Part shown: positions 16,645 to 25,968 of the stretch, piece by piece | How positions within the stretch are numbered: the first letter of the stretch is position 1 | Layout of the letters: each line of letters begins with the position of its first letter | Notes under the pieces: model-generated | The model's input: only the letters and a program-made list of their open reading frames with translations | The model's database searches: none | Told to the model about the DNA's origin: nothing | Source of the DNA: Novipirellula artificiosorum | GTDB lineage: Bacteria; Planctomycetota; Planctomycetia; Pirellulales; Pirellulaceae | DNA: 64,000 bases | Assembly (NCBI RefSeq): GCF_007860135.1 | Contig: NZ_SJPV01000003.1 | Span: 278,698 to 342,697 of the forward strand | Direction of reading: 5' to 3' | Translations under genes and position numbers: made by a program

Positions 16645-18590
16645 GCCTCCACGCTCACGTTCTCTTTCGACTTCGCTTGGCAAGCCAAAATCATTCCCGC
16701 TTCCTTCTGTTCCGGTTCCAAACCATCGTCGACTTCCATCGTCACCTGACCCGAAAGTAATTTCGCAATACACTCGCCGCATGTCCCAACGCGACAGGAG
16801 TAGTCGATATCGACGTCGATGCGTTCGGATGCCTCTAAGATCGTTTCGTCCGCTTGAAGTTGCGTCGACTTACTCGACGCGGTAAACGTTACCTTCGCGC
16901 CCGTTGCTTTTTCTTCGTGCGACTCTTGCTTTTCGGCAACCTTGGCTTTGGGTTTCTGGGTGGATCCAAAGCTCTCGGTGTGAATGTTCTCGGGTGGAAC
17001 CTTCAGTTCAGCGAGCATCTCCTTGGTCGCTTCCATCATCGCCGGCGCGCCACAAATATGGATGCGTTTCCCAGCAATATCGGGTACCCATTCACTCAGC
17101 ATCTCTTTGCTCAAGCGACCTTTGCGGTAGCTTCCCATGCCGTTGTCGATCCGGCTGAGGGCAGCGAACAGATGCAGATTGTCAAACCGCTCGGCCAGAA
17201 GTTCGAGTTCTGACCTGAAGATAAAGTGTTCAGGGTCGCGACAGGCTGCGATAAAGTCGATCTCTCCCGGCCAGCACATGTCAGTCAACGCTCGGGTCAC
17301 GCTCATCATCGGCGTGATGCCAACACCACCCGAAATCAGTACGACGCTGTCCGCCTCTTTGCCAGTGAAAATGAAGCGACCGCTTGGTGCTTTCACTTCT
17401 AAAGTATCACCGACCTTGACTTGGTCACTGAGATAGCGTGACCCTGCTCCGTTCTCTTCACGCTTGATCGACACTTCACAGTAGTACGCTTGCGTCGGAG
17501 AAGACGAGATGGTGTAGCTTCGACGGATTGGCTTCTCACCGACTGGCAACGTGAATGTTAGGAACTGCCCTGGCAAATAGCTGAACGGAATGCATCCGCT
17601 GTGGCAGGAGACTAGGCGCAACGTTTTGACATCTTCGGTCTGTTGAGAGATGTTCGCAACTCGCAAACGGCAAAGCTTCTTGTTTGCCACCGGAATCAGC
17701 CCAGTAGAAAATGTTTCTCCATCAGCGTTTGCCTCTTCGGTAGGACAGGCGTCGTCACCGTCGCAGCAATCCGCGTTTGGAGTAGGGGAGTTGGGAGAAA
17801 CGGAGTCCGCTAACAGTGACTCCCCCTCTCCCGATCTCCCCATTTCTTCACTCCCAACTCCCCCACTCCCGGCAACGGACAACTTCTCAAGTAGCGACGC
17901 AGCTCGCCGCATCTTGAAGAAGTACATCCAAATCATTGCTGCGGTAAAGAGGACTAGCACAGCCATGACACTGGTGTGAAACGGCGTCATTCCCCAAAGC
18001 AAAGCGTGAGACGGGCGGATGTTAGCGGCGTTGGGAAGGTTCAATTCTCGTTTGAACCACTGAAGTGCAACATCGCGAGGAGCCAGGCCTTCTCGCAGCG
18101 CACGATGAGCTGCCAATCCGCTCTCAAAGTCGCCGAGTCCTTCACGAATTTTTTCGGTCGCCTGCTGCATTGCAGCAAAATCGTTGCCACTGGCAGAACG
18201 GGATAGTTCGTCAAAAGCTTCGCTCAGTACCCTTGTCCCCGACATCATTCTCTGGTGGGCTTCTTGCTCCAGTTCCGCTTTACGTTCGATCGGCAAATCG
18301 GGCAATTCCATCAGCGATGGATACAAGTCTTTCGGCTTGGGCGCGCCCATTTTCTCCATCATCCCGCCCATACCACCACCGCCGCCCATCATGCCGCCAG
18401 CACCATCAGGCGGCCCACCGCCGACGCCCTCTGGCGGGCCTCCCATGGCGGATGTCGAGCTACCAGCGTTACCCGCAGCTTGGTCAGGGTGATGGCTAGC
18501 GTGTTCCTCAGGACTGATTTGTGCATGCAGCGGAGACACCGATAACGCTGTCGCAAGAATGATCAAGTGAAGGAGTCGAAACATTTGCAT
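16641..18590 (-). CDS. Fusion: exported Met-rich domain, TM helix, FNR-type reductase and 2Fe-2S ferredoxin
   Basis: The 649-aa protein starts with a signal peptide (ATALSVSPLHAQ), followed by a His/Gly/Met-rich segment with MMGGGGGMGGMMEKMG and a helical region. A single TM helix (about residues 200-220) leads to a cytoplasmic FNR module with the FAD motif RRSYT and NAD site GGVGITPMMS. The C-terminal plant-type ferredoxin has Cys in CRVGTCGEC plus a later Cys. The reaction should be NADH to FAD to 2Fe-2S transfer, feeding the cytochrome b encoded next (4-nt overlap). A Gly/Ser/Pro-rich linker at nt 17779-17869 is encoded by an inverted repeat and looks inserted. The ATG at 18590 is chosen as it directly precedes the signal peptide. 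Confidence 0.85.
   Translation of the reverse strand: MQMFRLLHLIILATALSVSPLHAQISPEEHASHHPDQAAGNAGSSTSAMGGPPEGVGGGPPDGAGGMMGGGGGMGGMMEKMGAPKPKDLYPSLMELPDLPIERKAELEQEAHQRMMSGTRVLSEAFDELSRSASGNDFAAMQQATEKIREGLGDFESGLAAHRALREGLAPRDVALQWFKRELNLPNAANIRPSHALLWGMTPFHTSVMAVLVLFTAAMIWMYFFKMRRAASLLEKLSVAGSGGVGSEEMGRSGEGESLLADSVSPNSPTPNADCCDGDDACPTEEANADGETFSTGLIPVANKKLCRLRVANISQQTEDVKTLRLVSCHSGCIPFSYLPGQFLTFTLPVGEKPIRRSYTISSSPTQAYYCEVSIKREENGAGSRYLSDQVKVGDTLEVKAPSGRFIFTGKEADSVVLISGGVGITPMMSVTRALTDMCWPGEIDFIAACRDPEHFIFRSELELLAERFDNLHLFAALSRIDNGMGSYRKGRLSKEMLSEWVPDIAGKRIHICGAPAMMEATKEMLAELKVPPENIHTESFGSTQKPKAKVAEKQESHEEKATGAKVTFTASSKSTQLQADETILEASERIDVDIDYSCRVGTCGECIAKLLSGQVTMEVDDGLEPEQKEAGMILACQAKSKENVSVEA
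17779..17869. repeat. Purine-rich inverted repeat inside coding sequence
   Basis: Arms of 19 bp (17779-17797 and 17851-17869) match as inverted copies with one mismatch; the core is GGGGAGTTGGGAG. The insert keeps the reading frame and encodes a Gly/Ser/Pro linker between the TM helix and the FNR domain. Confidence 0.8.
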
Positions 18591-18692
18591 TTTCGGTTCT
18601 TGCTCTTTGTTCAGCGGATTCGTGTAGCCAACAGGACGCTTGTAGCTACGCCCAGCCAACGCGTGGATTCAGACCGTGTCTTCAGCAGGGAC

Positions 18693-18722
18693 TTAGATGC
18701 AACCAAGTGATCGATTCTTCAT
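18693..18722 (-). promoter_or_regulatory. Candidate ECF promoter, ATGAAGAA-N14-GCATCTAA
   Basis: Minus-strand match (15 of 16), about 100 bp before the reductase operon start at 18590. It is divergent to the copy at 18805-18834 in the same 369-bp gap. Confidence 0.8.
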
Positions 18723-18804
18723 GGAAAGCTGGGAATAATACGGGCGAAGGCACCCTGCGTACCAACTTTGCAAAATCCGTTTTGGAAAAAACTTTTCCTG
18801 GCAT

Positions 18805-18834
18805 GTGAAGAAGCGTGCGGGTTGGTGCATCTAA
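18805..18834 (+). promoter_or_regulatory. Candidate ECF promoter, GTGAAGAA-N14-GCATCTAA
   Basis: Perfect plus-strand match, 125 bp before the degenerate receiver gene at 18960. Confidence 0.8.
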
Positions 18835-18959
18835 ACTTGCAACTGCCTGAACTCCATTTCGGCCAATCGCTCCCGTAGCAACGCTCAACGGAGCGTGGAT
18901 TCTGCCGTCTAGCGAGGATAGCGACTGTTCAATTCCCAAAGCAAGGAAGGTGATTCAAG

Positions 18960-19388
18960 ATGGATAATCCAAAACACAGTTCATTAGGTGCGATCGCATT
19001 TGTCGTGGAACCATCCAATGCGATTTCAGCACATTTGACTGCTGACCTCACCCGAGCGGGTTATCGTGCGGGTCGTGTTTCTTCCGTGAACGAAGCGATG
19101 ACGTTGTGTAGTAAGTTTGGTCCCGAGCTAATTCTCGCCAACCTTTCACTACCGAACCAAACGGCATGGCAATTGGCATCGACGCTGGCGCTACACGACA
19201 GCGGCACACGCTTACTACTCTATGGTCACGATATCGCGGTGCATCACTATGCAATGGCAGATTTCCTAGGAATCGAACGGTTGATCGAATACAGCAATGA
19301 TCTTTCTGCTCTATCAGCGACATTGCAACCACTATTCGACAATCGACGCGACAAGGCGGCACGAAAACGGCCTTCACTTGTCGCGTAG
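18960..19388 (+). CDS. Degenerate CheY-like receiver (paralogue 1)
   Basis: The 142-aa single-domain protein has the alternating strand/helix pattern of response-regulator receivers: AIAFVVEPSNAI (strand 1), a helix ending in AGYRAGRVSS, PELILANLSLPNQTAW (strand 3 and loop) and RLLLYGHDIAV (strand 4). The usual acidic pair after strand 1 is EP, and the phospho-acceptor Asp is replaced by Asn (ILANLSLPN). Canonical phosphorylation is therefore unlikely and it may work by protein contact. Two paralogues are encoded at 36190 and 37871, the latter coupled to an ECF sigma gene. A perfect regulon promoter lies upstream. It is cytosolic. Confidence 0.78.
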   Translation: MDNPKHSSLGAIAFVVEPSNAISAHLTADLTRAGYRAGRVSSVNEAMTLCSKFGPELILANLSLPNQTAWQLASTLALHDSGTRLLLYGHDIAVHHYAMADFLGIERLIEYSNDLSALSATLQPLFDNRRDKAARKRPSLVA

Positions 19389-19574
19389 CAAGCAGCCACG
19401 GCCGCCAGAGCGCGCGAGCTCAACGTAAACCGGCAATCCGATACCGCTCGTTCGGTTTTGGAACGCAAATTGCGTACCAATATGAGGTATCAAAGAAACT
19501 GTTAGGATGGCTGCATTCCCAATTGTGCCCAGCTTTCAGTTATGAAATCACACAGCCTGAGGAGTTCAAGTCGC

Positions 19575-22010
19575 ATGCCTACAACCCAAAATACCGCCAC
19601 CGATCCCGCGTGCGGAATGCAAGTCACACCTGGTGAGGCTCTGCAAAGTTCGCACGAGGGAAAGCACTACTATTTTTGCAGCGAGAGTTGTCAAGAGAAG
19701 TTCGAGGCCGATCCGGCTGGCGTGATCGCTGCGCGAGCGAAGAAAGAAGAGGAGAAGGGGAGTAAGGGAGACGGGGAGCATTCATGTTGTGGTGGATCGT
19801 CGAACAAAGCGACTGCTGAACCCTCAAGCTGCTGTTCTCCTAACTCTCAAACTCCCGGACTCCCCCTCTCCCAGACTCCCCCTCTTTCTGACTCCCAATC
19901 TATCTACACCTGTCCAATGCACCCTGAGATTGAGCAGGTTGGGCCGGGGGATTGTCCGATCTGCGGCATGGACTTGGAGCCTAAGGTTGTTGACATGGCA
20001 GCCGAGGAGGACGGTGAGCAGTATGCGGATATGAAACGCCGGTTCTGGGTCGGCGTTGTCTTGTCAGTGCCGCTGCTCATTTTAGCGATGGGGCCGATGG
20101 TAGGATTGCGGTTGGCTGAATTGATGTCAGACAGCGTCTTCGGTTGGTTGCAACTTGCGTTAGCAACTCCGGTGGTGTTCTGGTGCGGATGGCCATTGCT
20201 CGTTCGCGGAGCAAAATCGTTTCGCTCGATGAACTTGAACATGTTCTCGTTGATCGCTCTCGGTACGCTCGCCGCGTTTGGCTTCAGCTTGGTGGTGGTT
20301 CTGTTCCCATCGCTGATCCCCGAGGCGTTCTTCGAGAACGGCAAACCACCACTGTACTTTGAAGCGGCCGCAGCCATTATCACGCTGGTTTTGTTGGGAC
20401 AAGTGCTAGAACTACGGGCACGCCAACAGACCAGTGGTGCCATTCGAGAGCTGATGCAATTGGCTCCCGACATCGCTCATCGCATCACTGATGATGGGGA
20501 AGAAGACGTTTCGCTCGATGCGGTTGTCAAGGGAGACCGGTTACGGGTGCGCCCTGGTGAAAAGGTGCCAGTGGATGGGCGAGTGCTGAGTGGATCAAGC
20601 CGTGTGGATGAATCGATGTTGACTGGCGAGCCGGTGCCGGTGGCGAAGGAAGAAGGTGATGAAGTCACTGGCGGTACGCTGAACCAAACCGGTGCGTTGG
20701 TGGTCGAAGCAGTGAGCGTAGGCAACGAATCGGTACTCAGCCGAATCGTGCAAATGGTTGCGGATGCACAACGCAGTCGCGCTCCGATCCAAAAATTGGT
20801 CGATGTGGTTGCTCGCTACTTTGTCCCGGCAGTGATCGCGTGTTCGATTCTAGCGTTTATCGGTTGGGCCGTTTTTGGTCCAGAGCCAAAACTTGCACAC
20901 GCATTCGTCGCAGCGGTCGCCGTGTTGATTATCGCGTGCCCGTGTGCTCTCGGTTTAGCAACTCCCATGTCGGTGATGGTCGGCGTCGGGCGTGGAGCGA
21001 AGGAAGGCGTTTTGATTAAGAACGCTGAAGTCCTCGAAGTAATGGAGAAGGTCGATACGATCGTCGTGGACAAAACAGGAACACTGACGCAAGGACGTCC
21101 CGAAGTCACCTCGATTGAAACTTTCTCCGATTGGCAGCAGGCCGACGTTTTGACGCTTGCTGCGGCGGTCGAGGGTCAAAGCGAGCATCCATTGGCACAA
21201 GCAGTGGTGCGTCGTGCGAAGGCAGACGGCTTGACGGTACCGCCGTCGCATGACTTCGAAAGTATCACGGGTGGCGGAGTGAAGGCGAAAGTTGACCAGC
21301 ACAACTTGCTGATCGGAAAAGCGGATTTGCTTGCCCAAGAAGGGGTGGAAGGAGTCGAGCAGGCGAAAGCTCGTGCGGTGGAGCATCAGGAGTCGGGCAG
21401 TACCGCGATCTTTATCGCAGTCGATGGAAACGTGGCCGCAGTTTTTGCCATTGCCGATCCAATTAAAGAGAGTACGCCTGCGGCACTAAAAACGCTGCAT
21501 GAGCTTGGGCTCAAAGTGGTGATGCTGACGGGTGATGCTCAGGCTACGGCGCAAGCGGTTGCAACCAAGCTTGGCATTGATGAATTTCATGCAGGCGTGT
21601 CGCCGCAAGAAAAACACGAGTTTGTAGCGAAGCTGAAGAAGGAAGGGCACATCGTGGCGATGGCGGGTGACGGCATCAATGATGCACCCGCGTTAGCCGA
21701 GGCGAATGTCGGGATAGCGATGGGAACAGGGACGGGAGTCGCGATCGAGTCGGCCGGCGTAACATTGGTCGGCGGCGATTTGCGTGGCGTCGCGGCGGCT
21801 GGGAACTTGAGCCGCAAGACGATGAGGAACATCCGCCAAAATCTATTCTTCGCGTTCATCTACAATGCATTGGGAATTCCCGTCGCGGCTGGTTTGTTGT
21901 ATCCGCTGTTTGGTGTTCTGTTGAGTCCCATGATTGCGGCAGCGGCGATGAGTTTCAGCAGCGTGTCGGTAATCGGAAATGCGCTGCGATTAAGAGCCGC
22001 AAAGCTGTAG
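19575..22010 (+). CDS. copA: Copper-exporting P1B-1 ATPase with YHS and CPMHP metal-binding domains
   Basis: The 811-aa pump has an N-terminal YHS domain (DPACGMQV...YYFCSESC, residues about 9-45), a linker, then a heavy-metal-binding domain (YTCPMHPEI...[10 protein letters not shown]). The P-type core has CPC in [28 protein letters not shown], and in the last helices YNALGIP and MSFSS. The CPC, YN and MxxSS features define Cu(I)-exporting P1B-1 ATPases. The ATG at 19575 is preferred because GAGGAG lies 11 nt upstream and it gives the YHS N-terminus; the ATG at 19542 has no ribosome-binding site. The linker at nt 19750-19897 is encoded by purine-rich arms that look like an in-frame inserted repeat and adds extra Cys pairs. 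Confidence 0.95.
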   Translation: MPTTQNTATDPACGMQVTPGEALQSSHEGKHYYFCSESCQEKFEADPAGVIAARAKKEEEKGSKGDGEHSCCGGSSNKATAEPSSCCSPNSQTPGLPLSQTPPLSDSQSIYTCPMHPEIEQVGPGDCPICGMDLEPKVVDMAAEEDGEQYADMKRRFWVGVVLSVPLLILAMGPMVGLRLAELMSDSVFGWLQLALATPVVFWCGWPLLVRGAKSFRSMNLNMFSLIALGTLAAFGFSLVVVLFPSLIPEAFFENGKPPLYFEAAAAIITLVLLGQVLELRARQQTSGAIRELMQLAPDIAHRITDDGEEDVSLDAVVKGDRLRVRPGEKVPVDGRVLSGSSRVDESMLTGEPVPVAKEEGDEVTGGTLNQTGALVVEAVSVGNESVLSRIVQMVADAQRSRAPIQKLVDVVARYFVPAVIACSILAFIGWAVFGPEPKLAHAFVAAVAVLIIACPCALGLATPMSVMVGVGRGAKEGVLIKNAEVLEVMEKVDTIVVDKTGTLTQGRPEVTSIETFSDWQQADVLTLAAAVEGQSEHPLAQAVVRRAKADGLTVPPSHDFESITGGGVKAKVDQHNLLIGKADLLAQEGVEGVEQAKARAVEHQESGSTAIFIAVDGNVAAVFAIADPIKESTPAALKTLHELGLKVVMLTGDAQATAQAVATKLGIDEFHAGVSPQEKHEFVAKLKKEGHIVAMAGDGINDAPALAEANVGIAMGTGTGVAIESAGVTLVGGDLRGVAAAGNLSRKTMRNIRQNLFFAFIYNALGIPVAAGLLYPLFGVLLSPMIAAAAMSFSSVSVIGNALRLRAAKL
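19750..19897. repeat. Purine-rich inverted repeat inside copA
   Basis: A GGAGAAGGGGAGTAAGGGAG-type arm (19750-19779) faces multiple CTCCC/ACTCCC units (19853-19897). Frame is kept; the product is a Lys/Glu-, then Ser/Pro-rich linker between the YHS and CPMHP domains. Confidence 0.65.
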
Positions 22011-22390
22011 CCCAGAATGTGTTCCGGCACCGAATCATGAAGAAACGACAGCGACTCTTGCTGGCGACAATCAACGGTTTACTTCAACATATCGATCCTC
22101 TCGGTCCAACGACGCCGTCAGGTTCTGTAGTGTTTAGATGCGAGTTTGACGCGAATCCTTCACGCAAACCACTGACTTATGCCTATCAAATCTCGCGAAG
22201 AAGTCAGAATCCAGGATTGCAACGCTTCTCCCGGCCACACTTTGGCGGCATTGATGTTTGTCAGTGTTTGTGATGTGGGTTGTGCATCATCGGGCGGTGG
22301 TGGAGGCTACGATGGTCACACTGGCCGTCGCACGGGGAAGCTTGCAGGAATACCTCGTTCTGTAAGCTGCCTCAAGACGATGCAAACGAC
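22011..22390. other. Gap after copA; no convincing gene
   Basis: The convergent ends of copA and of the anti-sigma-like gene flank this 380-bp gap. A short plus-strand frame (22179-22394) has no recognisable features. The only signal is the orphan motif at 22134-22163. Confidence 0.5.
22134..22163 (-). promoter_or_regulatory. Orphan candidate ECF promoter facing the 3' end of copA
   Basis: GTGAAGGA-N14-GCATCTAA on the minus strand (15 of 16). No minus-strand gene starts downstream; transcription would run antisense into copA. Only tiny frames are present between the motif and copA. Confidence 0.6.
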
Positions 22391-23311
22391 TTAGTTGGCC
22401 GCCAGCAGCAATTGGTCCACTTCATTCAGATCACGCAATCCGAACGCCGTCATCCGGCCTCGAGTTGCCTTCCACGTGACTGCGAATCCCTTGTCGCTTT
22501 CGCTGACCTGCAACTCATGCTCGCCACGACGAACAAGTTGTACGGGCAGATCGCCAAAGTTAACCTTCTGGCCACGGCATTGTTCGACAACCAGGAACGT
22601 CGATCCATCGGGCCGCTCACAAACGCAAGCGACGCAATTGCACTGGCCTGGTCCGCAAGTGCATTCACCGTCGACGCAATTGCACTGCGGCATTTGCAAA
22701 AGCTGTGTCGACACGAGTCTCGCCCCACCAGCCAACGACGACTCAACAATCGGTTTGTTGCCCATGTCGAATTCCACTTGCTCAAGCGAAGCTTCCTTAC
22801 CGTGATAGGTCTTCGACAGCGACTGCATCGCCACGAGCGTGTCCTGACGCTGTAGTGAAACGGTGTCCTGGAAGTTGATTTCCGAGGCGCTCGCCGCGTC
22901 GCCACCCTGGTGTGAGTGAGAATGTGATTGCCCCGAATGAGCCATCAGCGACGAATGCTCGGCCGGTCGCCGGACCCAGGCAAGGATCAGGACCGAAGCT
23001 GCGATCGAAGCGGCAATCACGACCAGATCTCGAGCTCGCGAGGATTTACGATTGGCATGACGCGAAGGATCAGTCGGGGTGACGGGGGACTGAGCCTCTT
23101 GCAAGCGAGTCTCCATCACGGACCACGGAGGTGCTTTTGAGTCCCCCGAGCGGACATTCCAAGCCAAGCCGCGAATTCGCTCAAAGTCCGCTATCACCGA
23201 TCGGCAAGACTCACATCGCTGCAGATGCGAGCGTATCTCTTCGGACACCGTCTCCGAAAGTTCGCCATCGAAGTAGTCAGACAGTTGTTCTTCAATCGTT
23301 TTGCAGCACAT
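22391..23311 (-). CDS. Zinc-finger anti-sigma-like membrane protein with Cys-rich sensor domain (paralogue 1)
   Basis: The 306-aa protein has an N-terminal cytoplasmic zinc-finger domain of the ZAS type (ELSETVSEEIRSHLQRCESC), one TM helix (about residues 95-112) and a His-rich segment (SHSHSHQGG). Its extracytoplasmic domain has a dense Cys cluster (QCNCVDGECTCGPGQCNCV...CVC, about residues 212-234), then RPDGSTFLVVEQ and a final FAVTWKATRGRMTAFGL. The C-terminal domain is shared with the protein at 26738. The layout fits an anti-sigma factor releasing a sigma on metal binding outside the membrane. It is not next to a sigma gene, which is unusual. A perfect regulon promoter lies upstream. 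Confidence 0.82.
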   Translation of the reverse strand: MCCKTIEEQLSDYFDGELSETVSEEIRSHLQRCESCRSVIADFERIRGLAWNVRSGDSKAPPWSVMETRLQEAQSPVTPTDPSRHANRKSSRARDLVVIAASIAASVLILAWVRRPAEHSSLMAHSGQSHSHSHQGGDAASASEINFQDTVSLQRQDTLVAMQSLSKTYHGKEASLEQVEFDMGNKPIVESSLAGGARLVSTQLLQMPQCNCVDGECTCGPGQCNCVACVCERPDGSTFLVVEQCRGQKVNFGDLPVQLVRRGEHELQVSESDKGFAVTWKATRGRMTAFGLRDLNEVDQLLLAAN

Positions 23312-23419
23312 GCTCGATGATCCTAACCCATTTCCATCAGGTTGATTTGGTTTGGTAGTTACTTTCGCGGCGAGTTCCTTCGCTAGCCGAATATCAATGC
23401 AGAATAGCGACGTAAGTGA

Positions 23420-23449
23420 TTAGATGCACGCCCAGTCAGGTTTCTTCAC
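23420..23449 (-). promoter_or_regulatory. Candidate ECF promoter, GTGAAGAA-N14-GCATCTAA
   Basis: Perfect minus-strand match, about 110 bp before the anti-sigma-like gene start at 23311. The remaining part of this 388-bp gap holds the hairpin at 23635-23659. Confidence 0.8.
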
Positions 23450-23634
23450 GATTGTGAGTATTTTTCTGCAAAAAAACAATTTGACTCGGCTTCGCTGCTC
23501 GACCGCAGTGTTTTGGCGATTCCGGCAGAATCCGTGAAGGATGGCGAGCAAGCAAGCATCCAAGTAATCCCCGCGTTTGGTGTTATCTTGCAGTGAATTC
23601 TGTAGCAAAACTCGCCAAGAGTTTCCGCTGGGGG

Positions 23635-23659
23635 AGCGAAAGTCTTGGCGACTTTCGCT
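23635..23659. repeat. Hairpin repeat AGCGAAAGTC-TTGGC-GACTTTCGCT
   Basis: Perfect 10-bp stem with 5-nt loop. The nearby sequence CTCGCCAAGAGTTTCCGCTG looks like a decayed copy. It has no T tail, so it is an interspersed repeat rather than a terminator. Confidence 0.7.
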
Positions 23660-23699
23660 ACGATTTTGCGGCTTCGCAGCCTTAAGGAACCATTACCAG

Positions 23700-23894
23700 A
23701 TGTCAATCGAAAAAAGAATCATCCGCGGACTTCAAAGGTTGGAGTGCAACGATATTCAAGTGATTCATCACGGCGGTGGGCGGATTACACTTGTATGGAG
23801 TAACAAGAGCGCAAACGAACGTGCACTTGTAGTCGCAGCGACGAAAACGGTGCCGGGCGTTACCGAGGTTAATGTTGAAAATGGGAAACCTTAG
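23700..23894 (+). CDS. Small BON-like domain protein
   Basis: The 64-aa protein has a BON-like pattern: an initial helix (KRIIRGLQRL), a strand with DIQVIHHGGGRITLVW, a helix with ERALVVAATKTVPGV and the closing VTEVNVENG. BON domains bind membranes or ligands and often occur in envelope stress proteins. There is no signal peptide, so it appears cytosolic. The ATG at 23700 is preceded by AAGGA at 13 nt. A second BON protein is encoded at 25965-26207 on the other strand. Confidence 0.65.
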   Translation: MSIEKRIIRGLQRLECNDIQVIHHGGGRITLVWSNKSANERALVVAATKTVPGVTEVNVENGKP

Positions 23895-23909
23895 CGGGTT
23901 GATACCTGA

Positions 23910-24230
23910 ATGTTTTCTGAATCAGCTTGGAGTCGCAAGACGATCGGTGATGTTGGTGTCCTTTTTCACGAAGGTCTCTATCACGTGTTTCATCTGGTCT
24001 TGCCCAACCATGACTAGGTTGCCCACGCGAACAGTGACAACGGGCTGAATTGGCGCCGCGTCGATAATGCTCTGTTTATTGGCCATCCCGGCAGCTCGGA
24101 TGACCTGATGTTATGGAGCATGTACGTGTCCCCCGATCCTTGCAAACGTGGTCGTTGGCCGTTGTTTTACACGGGGCTTTCACGCCGTGATCAAGGATTG
24201 GAAGGTCGGATTTTGTGTCGAGACGGCTGA
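23910..24230 (+). pseudogene. Remnant of a glycoside hydrolase (GH32/43-like beta-propeller)
   Basis: Translating from the ATG at 23910 gives [20 protein letters not shown] and then PNHD, an in-frame TAG at 24015-24017, and the same frame continues with [20 protein letters not shown], then [14 protein letters not shown] and [18 protein letters not shown], and stops at 24228. The blocks resemble five-bladed propeller hydrolases (a HAxSxDGxxW motif followed by a W-x-M-Y/F-Y-T-G-L blade). Only the first third of such an enzyme remains, with a premature stop, so it is a dead fragment. Confidence 0.65.
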
Positions 24231-24246
24231 ACTGAGGATTGAAGAC

Positions 24247-25968
24247 CTAAGCGTAATAGGCTTTCAACACGTACTGCTGCACCATTCGTTGCGTATTGAA
24301 ATAGGAAGCATTCAGCGAAATCGCGTGTAACATGATCCGCGTCCATTCTTTTCGCTGCTCGTAATACTTCGGAATCACCGAGTTTTCCAGAGTTTGGTAC
24401 ATCGAGGATGCGTCATGACTGTCGCGGTCAGAATCGTCTGACAAAGTCGAATCGAGGTTGCCAATCGCCCAGCCCGTCGTATCTTCCACACAACCTTCGA
24501 TCCACCATCCGTCCAGGCTGCTCAAACTCGGCACACCGTTGAGAGCCGCTTTCATTCCACTGGTTCCTGACGCCTCCATCGGTGGCTGAGGTGTATTGAG
24601 CCAAACGTCAACGCCTGCGGTCAGAACCCGTCCAAGGTCCCAATCATAGTTTTCCAAGAAGACAATTTTCACTTCGGGCAGCATCGTTTCTTTTCGTTCG
24701 ACAATTTGCCGAATCAACTGCTTTCCTTGCTCATCATCAGGATGTGCTTTTCCAGCAAATACAACCTGGATTGGTCCCGCTTTCCTTGCGATTTCTCGTA
24801 AGCGTTCGGAGTCGTGCAGAAGCAAACCGGATCGTTTGTAAGCGGTCGCTCGTCGCGCAAATCCGATCGTGAAAGTGTTCACGTCGAAGCTGGCCATCGC
24901 GCGAACGGTAATCTCATCAACCAATCGTTGCTTCGCTGCTTGGTGTGCCTTCCACGCTTCTGCTGCTGGAATCGCCAACGCTCCGCGGAGACTGGCGTTG
25001 TCTTCACGCCAGCCGGGAACGTAGCGGTCAAATAGAGTCGCGATTGGCCTCGCCGCCCATGTTCCTAGGTGAACTCCGTTAGTGATATGGTCGATCGAGT
25101 AATGGTGCTCGGAATCTTTCGGAACCAGCATCTTGCGAGAAACCTCACCGTGCTTTTTCGCAACTCCGTTGACATAATGGCTCAGATTGAGTGCCAGATA
25201 GGTCATGTTCAACTCACCAGCACAGCAGAACACTTGATGGTTTTCCAAAATGTCATCGCGTCCGAGAATGCGTCGGACTTGATCAAACGGAAATCGGTCG
25301 TGCCCAGCTGGGACTGGGGTATGGGTTGTGAAGACGCACTTTTGTTGGACGAGTTGGACGTCTTCACCATTAAACGATGACCTGCCGGCGAATCTGGCAC
25401 TCTCATCTAGCAGTTCCAAACCCAGCAGTGCGGCGTGCCCTTCGTTCATATGAAAGCGTGCTAGGTTGTCGAAACCGAGAGCACGAAGAATGCGAACGCC
25501 ACCGATTCCCAAAACGACTTCTTGGCACAATCGATAATCACTGTCACCGCCATACAGATGGTCCGTCAAAGTACGGTCCCACGAAGAGTTTTCCGGCAAA
25601 TCGGTATCCAGCAACAGTACAGCTATCGAATCACCGGTTGCTCCGGAAACCATGTATCGCCAGGCTTTGACAAACACGGGCCGACCATCAACATAAATCT
25701 CAACGCATGCTGGAAGTTCTTCGCAATGCTTCTCGACCTCCCACGGCATTTCGGCTTCATGTTGCCAACCGTCAGAATCGATGGCTTGGGCAAAGTAGCC
25801 TTTTCGGTGCAGCAATGTTACCGCGACCATTGGAACACGCAAATCCGCAGCCGAGCGAATAGTATCGCCCGCCAATATCCCCAAACCGCCACTGTAAGTT
25901 GGGATTTTGGGATCGAGAGCGATCTCCATTGAGAAATAGGCAACCGTTGATCCATTCTTCTGATTCAT
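24247..25968 (-). CDS. glgP: Alpha-glucan (glycogen) phosphorylase, short GT35 type
   Basis: The 573-aa enzyme opens with VAYFSMEIALDPKIPTYSGG and has HMNEGHAAL (about residue 172), the acceptor-side TTHTPVPAGHD, and the PLP-loop motif EASGTSGMKAALNG near the C-terminus. It cleaves alpha-1,4-glucan with phosphate to give glucose-1-phosphate in the cytosol. The length matches the compact bacterial/archaeal subgroup, not the roughly 800-aa classic enzyme. Its ATG overlaps the upstream BON gene stop (ATGA), which in turn follows a secreted Cys-rich gene. The three genes thus probably share the candidate ECF promoter at 26522. A debranching enzyme is encoded at 28372. Confidence 0.93.
   Translation of the reverse strand: MNQKNGSTVAYFSMEIALDPKIPTYSGGLGILAGDTIRSAADLRVPMVAVTLLHRKGYFAQAIDSDGWQHEAEMPWEVEKHCEELPACVEIYVDGRPVFVKAWRYMVSGATGDSIAVLLLDTDLPENSSWDRTLTDHLYGGDSDYRLCQEVVLGIGGVRILRALGFDNLARFHMNEGHAALLGLELLDESARFAGRSSFNGEDVQLVQQKCVFTTHTPVPAGHDRFPFDQVRRILGRDDILENHQVFCCAGELNMTYLALNLSHYVNGVAKKHGEVSRKMLVPKDSEHHYSIDHITNGVHLGTWAARPIATLFDRYVPGWREDNASLRGALAIPAAEAWKAHQAAKQRLVDEITVRAMASFDVNTFTIGFARRATAYKRSGLLLHDSERLREIARKAGPIQVVFAGKAHPDDEQGKQLIRQIVERKETMLPEVKIVFLENYDWDLGRVLTAGVDVWLNTPQPPMEASGTSGMKAALNGVPSLSSLDGWWIEGCVEDTTGWAIGNLDSTLSDDSDRDSHDASSMYQTLENSVIPKYYEQRKEWTRIMLHAISLNASYFNTQRMVQQYVLKAYYA

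Noticed and set aside
19490..19520. TCAAAGAA-N15-GCATTCCC before copA as a regulon promoter
   Set aside because: Wrong spacing and a poor second half-site.
22179..22394. A 71-aa frame after copA
   Set aside because: No ribosome-binding site, no signal peptide and no similarity recognised; it ends inside the anti-sigma-like gene.
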